A stretch of 64,000 nt of DNA from NCBI GenBank assembly GCA_006176705.1, contig QRFJ01000023.1:960581-1024580 (forward strand). The letters are read 5' to 3'. Positions 11,156 to 22,753 of this stretch are shown one piece after another. Source of the DNA: Cocos nucifera (taxonomy: Eukaryota; Streptophyta; Magnoliopsida; Arecales; Arecaceae). The translations under genes were made by a program, and so were the position numbers. The notes under the pieces were generated by a model. That model ran no database searches and was not told the origin of the DNA. It saw nothing but the letters and a program-made list of their open reading frames with translations. Within the stretch, counting starts at the first letter, position 1, and the number at the start of each line of letters is the position of its first letter.

Positions 11156-12950
11156 ATCCTTCTCTAAGATCTCTCCCGAGCTTCAGAGTCTACGTCAATA
11201 GAAAATAAGATCTTCTTCAATCTCGACTAGAGATAAGATCTCTTCCGAGCTTCAGAGTCTATGCCAATAGGAGATAAGATCTCCTTCAACCTCGGCTAGA
11301 GATAAAGTCTCTCTCAAGCTTCAGAGTCTACGTTAATAGGAGATAAGATCTCTCTAAACCTCGGCCAGAGATAAGATCTCTTCCGAGCTTCAGAGTCTAC
11401 GTCAATAGGAGATAATATCTTCTTCAACCTCGATCAAAGATAAGATCTCTTTCGAGCTTTAGAGTCTACGTTAATACGAGATAAGATCTCCCTCAACCTC
11501 AGCCAGAGATAAGATCTCTCCCGACCTTCAGAGTCTATGTCAATAGGAGATAAGATCTTTTTCAATCTCGACTAGAGATAAGATTTCTTCCGAGCTTCAG
11601 AGTCTACGTTAATAGGAGATAAGATCTCTCTCAACCTCGACCAGAGATAAGATCTCTTTTGAGCTTCAGAGTCTACGTCAATAGAAGATAAGATCTTCTT
11701 CAACCTCGGCTAGAGATAAGATTTCTTTCGAGCTTTAGAGTCTACATCAAAGAAGATAAGATCTCCTTAACCTTGGCCAGAGATAAGATGAGTCTATATC
11801 AATAGGAGATAAGATCTCCTTCAATCTTGGCTAGAAATAAGATCTCTCCCAAGCTTCAGAGTCTACGTCAATAGGAGATAAGATCTTCTTCAACCTCGGT
11901 CAGAGATAAAGATCTCTTTCGAGCTTCAGAGTCTACATCAATAGGAGATAAGATCTTCCTCAACTTTGGCTAGAGATAAGATCTCTCTCGAGCTTCAGAG
12001 TCTACGTCAATAGGAGATAAGATCTCTCCCAACCTTGGTGGAGACGAGATCTCCTCTAAGCTTCGACTTCAACTTCAACCTTGGCTGGAGATAGGATCTC
12101 CATCGAGCTTCAATGTCTTCGTCAACAGAAGATGAGATCTCCTTCAACCTCGGCTGGAGATGAGATCTCCCTTGAGCCTCAACTTCAACTTCAACCTTGA
12201 CTGGAGATGAGATCTCCCCCGAGCCTCAACTTCAACTTCAACCTCGGCTGGAGATAAGATCTCTCCCAAGTTTCAAAGTCTACATCAGCAGGAGAGATCT
12301 CCTTCAACCTCAACTGGAGATAGGATCTTTCCCAAGCTTGAACGTCTGCTTCCATAGGAGATGAGATATTCTTTAACCTCGGTTGGAGATGAGATCTCCT
12401 CCGAGCCTCAACTTAAACTTCAACCTCGACTGAAGATGAGATCTCTTCCGAGCTTCAACTACAACTTCAACCTCGGCTGGAGATAAGATCTCCCCTGAGT
12501 TTCAAAGTCTACATCAACAGGAGAGATCTCCTTCAGTCTTGGCTGGAGATAAGATCTCCCCCAAGCTTCAACGTCTGCATCAACAGGAGATGAGATCTCC
12601 TTCAACCTCAGGCTGGAGATGAGATCTCCCTCGAGCCTCAACTTCAACTTCAACCTCGGTTGGAGATGAGATCTTCTCCGAGCTTCAACTACAACTTCAA
12701 TCTCGGTTGGAGATAAGATCTCTCCCGAGTTTCAAAGTCTACATCAACAGGAGAGAAGATCTCCTTCAACCTCGACTGAAGATAAAATCTTCAACGAGCT
12801 TCAACCGTAACGTCAACAAAAGACAAGGTCTTCCTGGACCTCGGTTGGAGGCAGGATCCCTCCGAGCCTCAACTTCAACGTCAACCTTGGCTGAAGATAA
12901 GATCTCCTTCGAGCTTCAACCTGAGATAGCGCTGAGCCCTGAAGAGGACT
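11156..12950. repeat. Second, truncated copy of the palindromic tandem array
   Basis: Type I units (agagataagatctct...ggagataagatctcc) fill about 11160-12030 and type II units fill 12030-12950. This matches the last two blocks of the element A array (about 6240-8110). It begins abruptly next to the LINE fragment, so it is part of a segmental duplication and not a full element. Confidence 0.85.
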
Positions 12951-13015
12951 TTGACAGTCGCCCTTTTTGTACTTTCTTTCTTCGATTTTCTAACCCAAAA
13001 GTGGGGGGGGACTAT

Positions 13016-14363
13016 TATTGGGGATAAATCCCTCTCCTGCCAAAGTCCAGCTTGATGCTTAGCCCAATGCAATCAGTAATCATGGAAGAGCTTCAATGGT
13101 CGAACCTTAGTCGAACTCCTTTAGCCGGTCGAATTCTCCAATGGAACCCCTTCAGCCGGCCAAACTCCCCAGCGATCAAGCTCCAGCCAAACCCCCTTCA
13201 GCTAGCCAAACTTCCTAGTGGTCGAGCTCCAGTGAAACTCCTTCAGCCGATCGAACTCTCCAGCGGTCGAGCCCCAGCTGAACCCCCTTCAGTCGGTCGA
13301 ACCTCTCAATGGTCGAGCCTCAGTCGAATCCCCCAATGATCGAATTTCTGCCAAACTCCTCAGGAGCCGGACTTCTCCAGGAGCCGAACTCCTCCCAGAC
13401 TTCTCTTTCGATCGAACTTCTCCAGAAGCCAAACTTTTTTCAGACATCTTCTTCGGTCGGACTTCTATAGAAGAGGAGCTCTTTCTAGATTGCTCCTATA
13501 GTCGGACTCCTATGAAAGCAGAACTCCCTCCGCACTCCTTCAGTCGGACGCCTATAAGAGCTAAACTCCTTCCGAGCTTCTCCTTCATTCGAATTTCTCC
13601 AGGAGCTGAACTTCTTCTAGATTGCTCCTGCAGTTGGACTCCTCCAAGAGCCAAACTTCTTTTAGAATTCTTCTTTAGTCGGACTCCTATGGGAGCCAAA
13701 CTCCTTTCGAATTTTTTCTTCGATCGAATTCCTCCAGAAGCCGAACTCCTTTCAGACTTTTTTTTCAGTCGGATTTCTTTAGCGGATTGCTCTCGGATAA
13801 TCTCCTCCAGACGTATTTCCTTCAGAAGTCCGAACTTCTCTGAAATTGATATATGTCGAAGTCCACCAACCAACGTCTGCTTTCTCATAGCTACGACTAT
13901 TAAATTTCGATGAACGATCGCATCAGTCTGCTACAGACGATGCTACAGGTGGCACCCTCTCCATGACAGACTCCACCAGATCTCGAGTGGCCCGCTATCG
14001 GATGGTATGGCTATCACCATCAATCTGACGATACCTTTCTCTCCATACCGAACTCCACCAGGCTTAGAGCGACCTGCTGCTAGACAGCTGTAGCTGTCAC
14101 CATCAATCAAGCTCCATCTATAAAAAAGAACCCTCTATATACATTTTCTCTAAGCTCTCTTCTCCTTTCCAAAAATTCTGTCGAACTCTCTCCTGAGCAT
14201 TCCATTTCTATTGATCAAAAGAACTCACTTGATCGTTGGAGGGTCCCGTCGGAGCCACCACCACCGACTCCGAATGGAACTTTATTTTGTAGATCACTGA
14301 CGGCAACCTCGTATCTTCCTCGACTCTAGCTCGATCCGACGTCAACCAAATTCTGCACCAACA
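13016..14363 (+). repeat. Third LTR (duplicate of the element A 3' LTR)
   Basis: About 1348 bp, preceded by the same array end and purine tract and followed by the same flank (atatt, then AT-rich MITE interior) as the 3' LTR at 8202-9536. The shared flank shows it arose by duplication of host DNA, not by a new insertion. TATA box at 14119. Confidence 0.85.
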
Positions 14364-15100
14364 ATATTATTATAATATATTATTATTAAAATAATAATCT
14401 TATAATAATATATAATGTGATATTATTTTATAATATAATATAATATAATATTATTTTATAACATATTATTATATTATAATAATAATATTATTATTATATG
14501 ATAGATACTATATTTATAATATAAATATATATTATATATTATCTATTTATCATATATATTATTATAATATTATATTATATTATGCTAATATTATTATAAT
14601 ATATTATTATTTAAATAATAATATTATAATAATATAATATTATGTTATATTATAATAATATTATAATATAACATAATATTATATAATATAATATTATTAT
14701 ATTATAAATTATATTTATAATATGTATATTATATATGATACTATATGTTATATATAATATATATATATTATAATTATATATTATTATTTTATTATAATAT
14801 ATTATTATATTATAATAATAATATTATAATAATATAATATAATATTATAATATTATTATAATATAATATAATATTATATTATATATATTTTTGATAAGGG
14901 CATTTCTGTCTAAACTTGTTATTATTAGATTACCAAATGTTTGGTAATCTGGATAGCCATCCATCACGTTGGTAATCCAGATTATCTCATAAGAGATAAT
15001 CTAGATTACTAACGTAAAAGATATACTAAACATGATAATTTGGTGGAATCTTTTTAAATAATCAATAATTTGGATAGATTGTTAGCTACCAAATGCAACC
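14364..15100. mobile_element. Duplicate of the MITE right part
   Basis: Colinear with 9537-10321, ending in aaatgcaacc at 15091-15100. Small indels in the AT-rich part distinguish the copies. Confidence 0.6.
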
Positions 15101-16135
15101 TTAGTAATAAGTAAGAAAGGCAGATGAGGTACCTTAGAAAGAAGGTGAGTTGGTGATTGAGATTGAATATTATGAAATTAACCAATCAAGATTCTGATTG
15201 TCTTCTTGCTCTTGGCCCAAACTTTGTTGAATGCTATAAGATGCTTGTGATGGCAAATGTTTTACCAAGACGAGTATTTTTTTTTTACATTTCTATTTCT
15301 AGAACAGAGAGCTTAAATCTTTCGTAATAAATTTGGTGCACTTCCTTCCTCCATGGAGCAGGGCTATTTTTAAAATAGGGAAATACTCCTGCGGTGAGCT
15401 TCCATGCTCATTGCCCGCGTTAATTGGCTCACATGTGGGCCTGAATGAATTTTTTTTTTATAAGGTGCCATGCTTTTCTTCTGTTCTGGCCCATGCATGA
15501 GCCAATCACCTAGGTAGTAAGCGCAGAAGCTCACACCGTGGTGAGCAAAGGTATCTCCAACCCCACTTGGCCAAAAGAGATTAATTCATGTCTCTTTTTC
15601 TGAACAGACCACTTTCCAATTAACCTTGGAAGAGATTCCTGATGGTGATGTTGAGATTTTCAAAAGTATGAGCCTACCACCAAAAAGAGGAGATTGCTTT
15701 TCCAATTCGCCAGCTTAGACTCAATCATCCAAAAAAGTAACAATCAATAAGCTTTACAAGCCTTTCTGGTGGTGAGAGGTCGGCCCATGTACTTTATGGG
15801 CGGCAGAGAGAAACTGTGATTGAACCATTTAGCACATCTCATTCCATCAAAGGACTTTTTTCAAATGTTTTTTGATAGTTAATTGAAAGACTTGAGATTA
15901 GTTCAAACTATATACAACAATCTTCCTCGCAGCATAGTGATTTTTTTAGCATGAGCAAAGATGAGAGTATCATCAGTACACTGCAAATTTTTATGCCACC
16001 AGAGGTACAAGGAGAGCCATGTCCTTCAGAATATTGGTTAAAGCTGCCCTGTTACGCATCTTGTACAGGGTTCCCACCACAAGTATGATAAATTTTGAGT
16101 GAAAACGTGGCTCCTTTTTTTTTTGCATCACTTGT
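15101..16135 (-). pseudogene. LINE reverse-transcriptase fragment, copy 2
   Basis: 15101-15917 duplicates 10322-10991. Beyond it, 15918-16135 reads on the minus strand LQCTDDTLIF, the decayed catalytic palm motif (normally Y/F-A-D-D), preceded by LYKMRNRAAL. Downstream on the minus strand KYMGRPLTTRK follows in the expected order. Stops and frameshifts make it non-functional. Copy 2 keeps about 120 bases near 15350-15490 that copy 1 lost. Confidence 0.7.
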
Positions 16136-16349
16136 GACTACTGTTCACGTTTTGTCCTAAAACCAGTTCTCAAAGCAACATTGTTTAAGATTAGCTAGGT
16201 TTCTTGAATCTGAATCAGTATATAGTAAAATTAGAGGTGATAGAGGAGTAATTCAGCTTCTGTCATGGCTATTACTTAGAATGATAGTCATGAGTCTTTA
16301 GCAGAGGAATTATTTGAAAATTGAAAAGATGGAAAATTCTCATTATAAC
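16136..16349. other. Spacer left of element B
   Basis: No recognisable gene. It ends with ataac (16345-16349), the target-site duplication of element B; the other copy is at 21708-21712. Confidence 0.6.
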
Positions 16350-17263
16350 TGTTGGGGATAAATCCCGCTCCCGCCGAAGTCTAGCTCGACGGCAATCTAT
16401 AGCCGTGGAAGAGCTTTGACGAATGGATCTTAGCCGAACTCCTACAGTCGGCCGAACTACTTAGCGCCCGAGCTCCTTGGACTCCAAGCAGCCGAGCTTC
16501 GGCCGAACCCCCAGCGGCCGAGCTTCTCGAACTCGTAGCAGCCGAGCTCCTCGAACTCCTCAGCTGACGAGCCTCAGTCGAAGTCCAACATTCGGCCGAA
16601 CTCTCCAACGACCGAGCTTCGGATTTTCAGTGGTCGAACTCCTCAGCGGACGAGCCTTAGCTGCATACCTCCAGCCAGACGCCTATGGGAGCCGAACTCC
16701 CTCCAAGCTTCCTCTTTAGGAGCCCGAACTCCTCCAAAATGGGCACACGACGAAGGCCTTCAACCCTTCATTCGGCTAGCTCTGCGGCCATCACCATCAG
16801 TCTACCGCAAGCTCTGCAGCCATCACCATCAGTCCACCGTGAGTGATAGCGACCCGCTATGAGGTAGCGATGGCTGTCACCATCAACCCATCGCACACGG
16901 CACCTTTTCATGAGACTGGCTCCGTCGAACCTCGAGCGGCCCGTCCGTCAGCACGTGAGACTGGCTTCGCCGAACCTCGAGCGGCTGCAGCTGTCACCAT
17001 CAAGCTCCACTATAAAAAGGATCCCTCCAGATACGCTAACTCTAATCTCTCTGATTTCTAAGCTCTCCTCTTCTTCTCTAAGCTCCGGAACTCATTCCCA
17101 AAAACTCCATTCCTGTTGGCCAGAGCTGACTTGAGCGTCGGAGGGTCCTGTCGGAGCCACCCCCACCAGCTCCGGATGGGACTCTGTTTTCCAGGTCCCC
17201 GGTGGTGACCTCAGCGGCCTCGACTCCAGCTACCTCCGACGACGATCAGTTTCTGTACCAACA
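16350..17263 (+). repeat. 5' LTR of element B
   Basis: 914 bp, TG...CA ends. A TATA box (TATAAAAAGG) lies at 17011. Its last 250 bp resemble the element A LTR (the words cagagctgac and ggagccacc are shared). Confidence 0.9.
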
Positions 17264-17266
17264 GAA

Positions 17267-17284
17267 TGGCGCTAGAAGGAGGGC
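17267..17284 (+). promoter_or_regulatory. Candidate primer-binding site of element B
   Basis: tggcgctagaaggaggg begins three bases after the LTR end, parallel to the site in element A. Confidence 0.6.
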
Positions 17285-17377
17285 CCAAACCTCCGAGGTT
17301 CCCTTGTTCTTAAAGGAGTGCTCGGCGACTCTTCTTTTCCCTCTCCGGAGATCTTCCTTTTCTCTCCCGAAGAGAAA

Positions 17378-18600
17378 ATGCCCTCAGAAGAGCTTCGATG
17401 CGGCGATCGACGTCCTGCACGCTAGGTACGCTTGCTCTCGTTGCAGCCCCGGTAGCCCAGGCTCCATCCAAAGCCACCGCAGATGTAGAGCAGTTCAACC
17501 TGCCGGATGAGTTTGTGGCCTCATCGAGGTGATACAGGCCGTGCGACAATCTTCGGCGGAGACTTTGCCAGAAAAATGCGAGGAACCGGCCTTAAGGAAG
17601 AGCATTTGGGCATGCCAATCGCCCTTAGAAGAGAAACAGAGAGCAGAAGTTCTTCCGCAGAAGCGGAATGAAGTTCGGCGCGAGGAAGATTCCACGGGAA
17701 AGCAAAATGGAGTTTGCCGCGAGCAGAAAAGCGGAATGAAGTTTGGCGGCAGCAAGGCCGAACTTCTTCTGAAATCTCATCATCGGAATGAAGTTCGGCG
17801 CAAGTGAGGCCGAACTTCCGCTCAGGTATGACACCAAGGGAACCACCTACGAAGAAGTCACAGGAGGTAGAATGAAGCTCGGGCAAGCGACGTCGAGCTC
17901 TTCCTCGAACTCATCATCAAGGAAATTCTCCCCCAGGTTTCAGAAGGAGACGGAATGAAGTTCGACCGCGCTCACGACCGCCCCAGGACAAGCGAAGACT
18001 CCCTCTCGAGTATGACTCCAAGGAAGCTCCGGCACTGGGCATAAAGTTCTCCCGCAGGTTTTACAACTCCGAACTCCTTGAGCTCGCCACTAAGGAGGCC
18101 CCGACAAAAGGGCGCGAAGAAGCCCTTCCGAAAGGTTTCGCAACTACGCCCCGCTCTTCTAACTCGAATTCTCAGTGAAGTTAAGAGCCAGCTGCCAAGA
18201 CCAGAAGGTTTACAGTCTCTCCTAAACAAGCACGGTCGTACTGCGTCTACCATCGCGACCACGGTCATGACGCTGAGAAATACGTCCGACTGCGAGACGA
18301 AATTGAGGAGCTCGTCAGAAAGGAGTGGCTGGAGAAAGTCGGCTAAGGGTGCTGCCATAACCAGAAACTCTAGGGTCGACCGCCTCACAGCGTCATCAAC
18401 GTTACCTCGGGGAGGAGCTTGGTACATCGGCGGTTCGTCGGCTCCCAGCGACAAAGCCAAGAGCTTGCTCCAAATCGAGAAGGTCAACATGGGATAGAGG
18501 AGGTCGTCTGGACGGGACTTACTGCTCGAGGGAGGGAGCTCCAAGGAACAACGCTCCGATGACCCCTCAAATGGGGATGTGCTGCCCGTAACTTTTCTTC
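17378..18600 (+). pseudogene. Degenerate and internally rearranged gag of element B
   Basis: An ATG at 17378 lies where element A has GTG, but the frame stops after about 15 codons. The central Retrotrans_gag block seen in A (PNFKLPQFESYDG) is missing. In its place, 17650-17990 holds degenerate repeats of cggaatgaagttcggcg, a piece that occurs once in A near 3640. The C-terminal motif survives at about 18230-18340 as CVYHRDHGHDAEKY followed by LRDEIEELVRKEWLEKV, close to the Tat-like gag zinc motif with the last Cys changed to Tyr. No protease follows. It is not expected to make a working protein. Confidence 0.75.
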
Positions 18601-18734
18601 GATAAAATTCTTTCCTTCCAATAATGTTATTCCCTGATGCAGAAACTGCGGTAACAGGGGATGGAGCAGTCAAATAGTTGTCGTATTAGGAACTAGCGGG
18701 GGACCTCGTGCTAACGGGGGCAGGTCAGAAGCCT

Positions 18735-20600
18735 TAGAAGCTCGGTTGCAGGAGATAAGATCTCCCCCGAGGAAGGCTCGGCTGTAGGAGATAAGATCTC
18801 CCCCAAGCGTGCACTTCGACCTCGACTACAGGAGATAAGATCTCCTCCAAGGAAAGCTCGGCTGTAGGAGATAAGATCTCCCCCGAGGAAAGCTCGGTCG
18901 CAGGAGATAAGATCTCCCCCGAGCGCGCACTTCGACTCGACTGTAGGAGATAAGATCTCCCCCGAGGAAGGCTCGGCTGTAGGAGATAAGATCTCCCCCG
19001 AGCGCGCACTTCGACCTCGATTGCAGGAGATAAGATCTCTTCTGAGGAAGGCTCGACTGTAGGAGATAAGATCTCCCCTGAGGAAAGCTTGACCGTAGAG
19101 ATAAGATCTCCCCTGAGCGCGCACTTCAACCTCGACCACAGGAGATAAGATTCCCCCAAGGAAGGCTCGGCTGTAGGATAAGATCTTCCCCGAGCGCGCA
19201 CTTCGACCTCGGCTGCAGGAGATAAGATCTCCCTGAGGAAAGCTCGGCTGTAGGAGATAAGATCTCCCTCGAGGAAAGCTCGACCGCAGGAAATAAGATC
19301 TCCCCGAGCGTGCACTTCGACCTCGGCTGCAGGAGATAAGATCTTCCCCGAGGAAGGCCGACTGCAGGACATAAGATCTCCCCCGAGCGCGCACTTCGAC
19401 CTCGACTGCAGGAGATAAGATCTCCCCCAAGCGCGCACTTCAACCTCGACTGCAGGAGATAAGATCTCTCCCGAGAAAGCTCAGCCGCAGGAGATAAAGA
19501 TCTCCCCCGAGCGCGCACTTCGACCTCGACTGCAGGAGATAAGATCTTCCCAAGGAAGGCTCGCCTGCAGGAGATAAGATCTTCCCCGAGCGCGTACTTC
19601 GACCTCGACTGCAGGAGATAAGATCTCTCCCGAGGAAAGCTCGCCTGCAGGAGATAAGATCTCCTCCGAGCGCGCACTTCGACCTCGGCTGCAGGAGATA
19701 AGATCTCCTCCGAGGAAGGCTTGGTCGCAGGAGATAAGATCTCCCCCGAGCGCGCACTTCGATCTCGACTGCAAGAGATAAGATCTCCTTCGAGGAAGGC
19801 TCGATTGTAGGAGATAAGATCTCCCCCAAGGAAGGCTCGGCTGCAAGAGATAAGATCTCTTCCGAGCAGTTCGATCAGAGATAAGATCTCTTCCAAAAAG
19901 CAACCTCGGCTAGAGATAAGATTTCTCCCGAGCAACCACCTCGGCTAGAGATAAGATCTCTTCCGAGCAGTTCGGCCAGAGATAAGATCTCTCCCGAAAA
20001 GCAACCTCGGCTAGAGATAAGATCTCTCCCGAGCAGTTCGACCAGAGATAAGATCTCTCCCAAAAAGCAACCTCGGCCAAAGATGAGATCTCTTCCGAGC
20101 ATCAACCTCGGCTAGAGATAAGATCTCTTCCAAAAAGCAACCTCGGTCAGAGATGAAGATCTCTTCCGAGCAACCACTTCGGCCGAGATAAGATCTCTCC
20201 CGAGTGATCGAGTCAACCTCGGCTAGAGATAAGATCTCTTTCGAGCGACCGTTGACAACTTCGGCTAGAGATAAGATCTCTCCCGAGCAACCGTAGACAA
20301 CCTCGGTTAGGAACAGGAGGAGAACCTCGTCCTAACGCGAGCATCAACCTCGATTAGAGATAAGATCTCTCCCGAGCGACCCTGACAACCTCGGCTGGAG
20401 AGTTTTAGCTTCGATCTCGACTGGAGAAAGCAACCGTGTCAACCTCGGCTGGAGAGCTTCAACTTCGACCTCGGCTAGAGAAAGCAACCGTGTCAACCTC
20501 GGCTGGAGAGCTCCAACTGCCACCTCGGTCAGAGATAAGATCGGAGACAGCCTCATCCTGAAATCAGATCTCTCCCAAGCGACCACATCGACCTCAGCTG
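18735..20600. repeat. Dyad tandem array of element B
   Basis: From 18735 to about 19850 units of about 80 bp alternate two halves, each with ggagataagatctcc: one followed by cccgaggaaggctcggc, the other by cccgagcgcgcacttcgacc. From 19860 to 20330 shorter units of about 36 bp carry agagataagatctct with cccgagcagttcg or ccaaaaagcaacctcgg. The tail to 20600 is irregular. Minus-strand open frames of 230-270 codons across it are only the translation of the repeats. Confidence 0.9.
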
Positions 20601-20778
20601 TAGGAGACAATGTCGCCCCCGAGGAGTGCAACCTCCGGCTTCGATCACAGTGGACGAAGCCCCCTCAACCTCGACTGAAGATGAGATCTCCTCCGAGCTT
20701 CGACCTAGGCCAGCTCAAGGCTCAGAGGAAGACTTTGGCAGTCGCTTTTTCTGCACTCCCTTCCTTCGATTTTCGAAC

Positions 20779-20798
20779 TCGAGAGTGGGGGAGGCTAG
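20779..20798 (+). promoter_or_regulatory. Polypurine tract of element B
   Basis: gagagtgggggagg directly upstream of the 3' LTR start. Confidence 0.7.
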
Positions 20799-21707
20799 TG
20801 TTGGGGATAAATCCCGCTCCCGTCGAAGTCTAGCTCGACGGCAACCTATAGCCGCGGAAGAGCTTCGACGAACGAATCTTAGCCGAACTCCTACAGCCGG
20901 CCGAACTACTTAGCGCCCGAGCTCCTTGGACTTCAAGCAGCCGAGCTTCGGCCGAACCCCCAGCGGCCGAGCTCTTCAAACTTCTCAGCTGACGAGCCTC
21001 AGCCGAAGTCCAACATTCGACCGAACTCTCCAACGACCGAGCTTCAGATTCCCAGCGGTCGAACTCCTCAGCGGATGAGCCTTAACTGCATACCTCCAGC
21101 CAGACGCCTATGGGAGCCGAACTCCCTCCAAGCTTCCTCTTCAGGAGCCCGAACTCCTCCAAAATGGGCACACGAGGAAGGCCTTCAACCCTTCATTCGG
21201 CTGGCTCTGTGGCCATCACCATCAGTCCGCTGCAAGCTCTGCAGCCATCACCATCAGTCCACTGCGAGTGATAGCGACCCGCTATGAGGCAGCGATGGCT
21301 GTCACCATCAACTCGTCGCACACGGCACCTTTCCGTGAGATTGGCTCCGCCGAATCTCGAGCGGCCCGTCTGCCAGCACGTGAGATTGGCTCCGCCGAAC
21401 CTTGAGTGGCCCGCCCGCCAGCACGCGGCTGCAGCTGTCACCATCAAGCTCCGCTATAAAAAGGACCCCTTCAGATACGCTAACTCTAATCTCTCTGATC
21501 TCTAAGCTCTCATCTTCTTCTCTAAGCTCCGGAACTCATTCCCGAGCACTCCATTCCTGTTGGCCAGAGCTGACTTGAGTGTTGGAGGATCCTGTCGGAG
21601 CCACCCCCACCGGCTCTGGACGGGACTCTGTTTTGCAGGTCCTCGGCGGCGACCTCAGCGGCCTCGACTCCAGCGACCTCTGGCGACGACCAGTTTCTGC
21701 ACCAACA
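20799..21707 (+). repeat. 3' LTR of element B
   Basis: 909 bp, colinear with 16350-17263; a short block near 20960-20990 is absent compared with the 5' copy. TATA box at 21455. Followed by ataac at 21708-21712. Confidence 0.9.
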
Positions 21708-21712
21708 ATAAC

Positions 21713-22753
21713 CATTTCACATGATTATAAAATGAGCACAAGCAGATTAGAAAAGATCGTTGAATGCTACAAGAACTGATTGATGGGTAACCAACCAATG
21801 AAATATATTATCATCACTATTGATTCAGCACCATGATTTTTTATACCAAATCAACCATAGAACTAATTTCCTAAGTAATGCTAAGTGATACTTGGCAAAA
21901 GGCAGTTGATTTCTTAAAAACACTGCTCAGTTAGACAGATGAATGAAAACATTGGCGAAGATCAAGATGAGGCCCTGATGAAAATTATGAGTTTGTTAAC
22001 TCAAGGCTGAGCTTTTTGACATACTGGAAGGCATGTTGAAAGAAGAATAAAATTTTAGATGTAGAATGCCTGTTTACAGGGCATTAATCACTGATGTTGC
22101 TGATTTCCAAAACCGCAAACACTTGTGGGAGCTCAACATATTACTTCAACAAGGCACAGTTGGTACTTTGGAAGCGGGTGGGGTTATAGGATGGGATTTA
22201 GTTTTCCAATTTTATTGAAGATCCTGAAGGATGAACCTTTTGAGAGCTCCAAGACTAAGAAGCATGTGATGTTAGATATCATTTATCATACAGGACAGAA
22301 ATAAGTTGGTTTGGAAAATTATATAGTATTTTAGATTCACATGATGCCATTATGATGGCAGCAATAAATATTTTTATTTTCTTTCTAGCAAAATGGTAGG
22401 TTCCGTACACCTCTCATTTCATTGAAGAGGTGAAATAGGGAGAAGCAGGTGTGGCCAAAAGAACAATCCACAATATAAACTAGCAGCCAGTTACATTAAT
22501 TATTTTCCAAGAACAACAAACTCAAAAGATCCACAAAGCAATTTACCAGATCAGTCAAAGACCCTATCCCAGAGAAGGATTCTACCACAATGAAAAAAGA
22601 AGGGTGATACTTAAACCATCAATAAATACAATATTGACCATTTCATTTGGCTGTCTCCAAATGCTACATAGCACATTCATCAGACCTTAATTTTGAGTTG
22701 GATGAAGCAAACACCAAAGATCCATGTGCCTTATTATTGAGAAAAAGAGCTGG
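21713..22753. other. 3' flank of the UGT gene
   Basis: No coding sequence seen. The part 21781-21870 is clearly related to 26037-26130 (shared words accaaccaa, ttatcatcac, accatgatttttt, agaacta). This shows it belongs to a duplicated UGT locus. The part next to 22753 should contain the 3' untranslated region of the minus-strand gene; no clear poly(A) signal was chosen. Confidence 0.5.

Larger units (their letters stand above)
16350..21707 (+). mobile_element. Complete non-autonomous Ty3/gypsy element (element B)
   Basis: LTRs 16350-17263 and 20799-21707 (914 and 909 bp) start TGTTGGGG and end CCAACA, with a perfect 5-bp duplication ataac on both sides. The interior has a primer-binding-like site, gag remnants, a 1.9-kb dyad array and a purine tract, in the same order as element A. 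No pol domain is present. The LTRs look much more alike than those of A, suggesting a younger insertion. It belongs to the same lineage as A but a different family: the LTR ends, TATA region and gag tail are shared and the U3 is shorter. Confidence 0.9.

Noticed and set aside
17972..18673. Minus-strand 233-codon frame opposite the element B gag tail
   Set aside because: The plus strand carries the recognisable gag motif; the minus frame has no known domain and no counterpart kept in element A.
18711..19935. Minus-strand open frames of 234-269 codons rich in GDLISC and GRSYLLQ repeats
   Set aside because: They follow the array period exactly, occur in overlapping frames and have no domain; they are translations of tandem repeats with few stop words.
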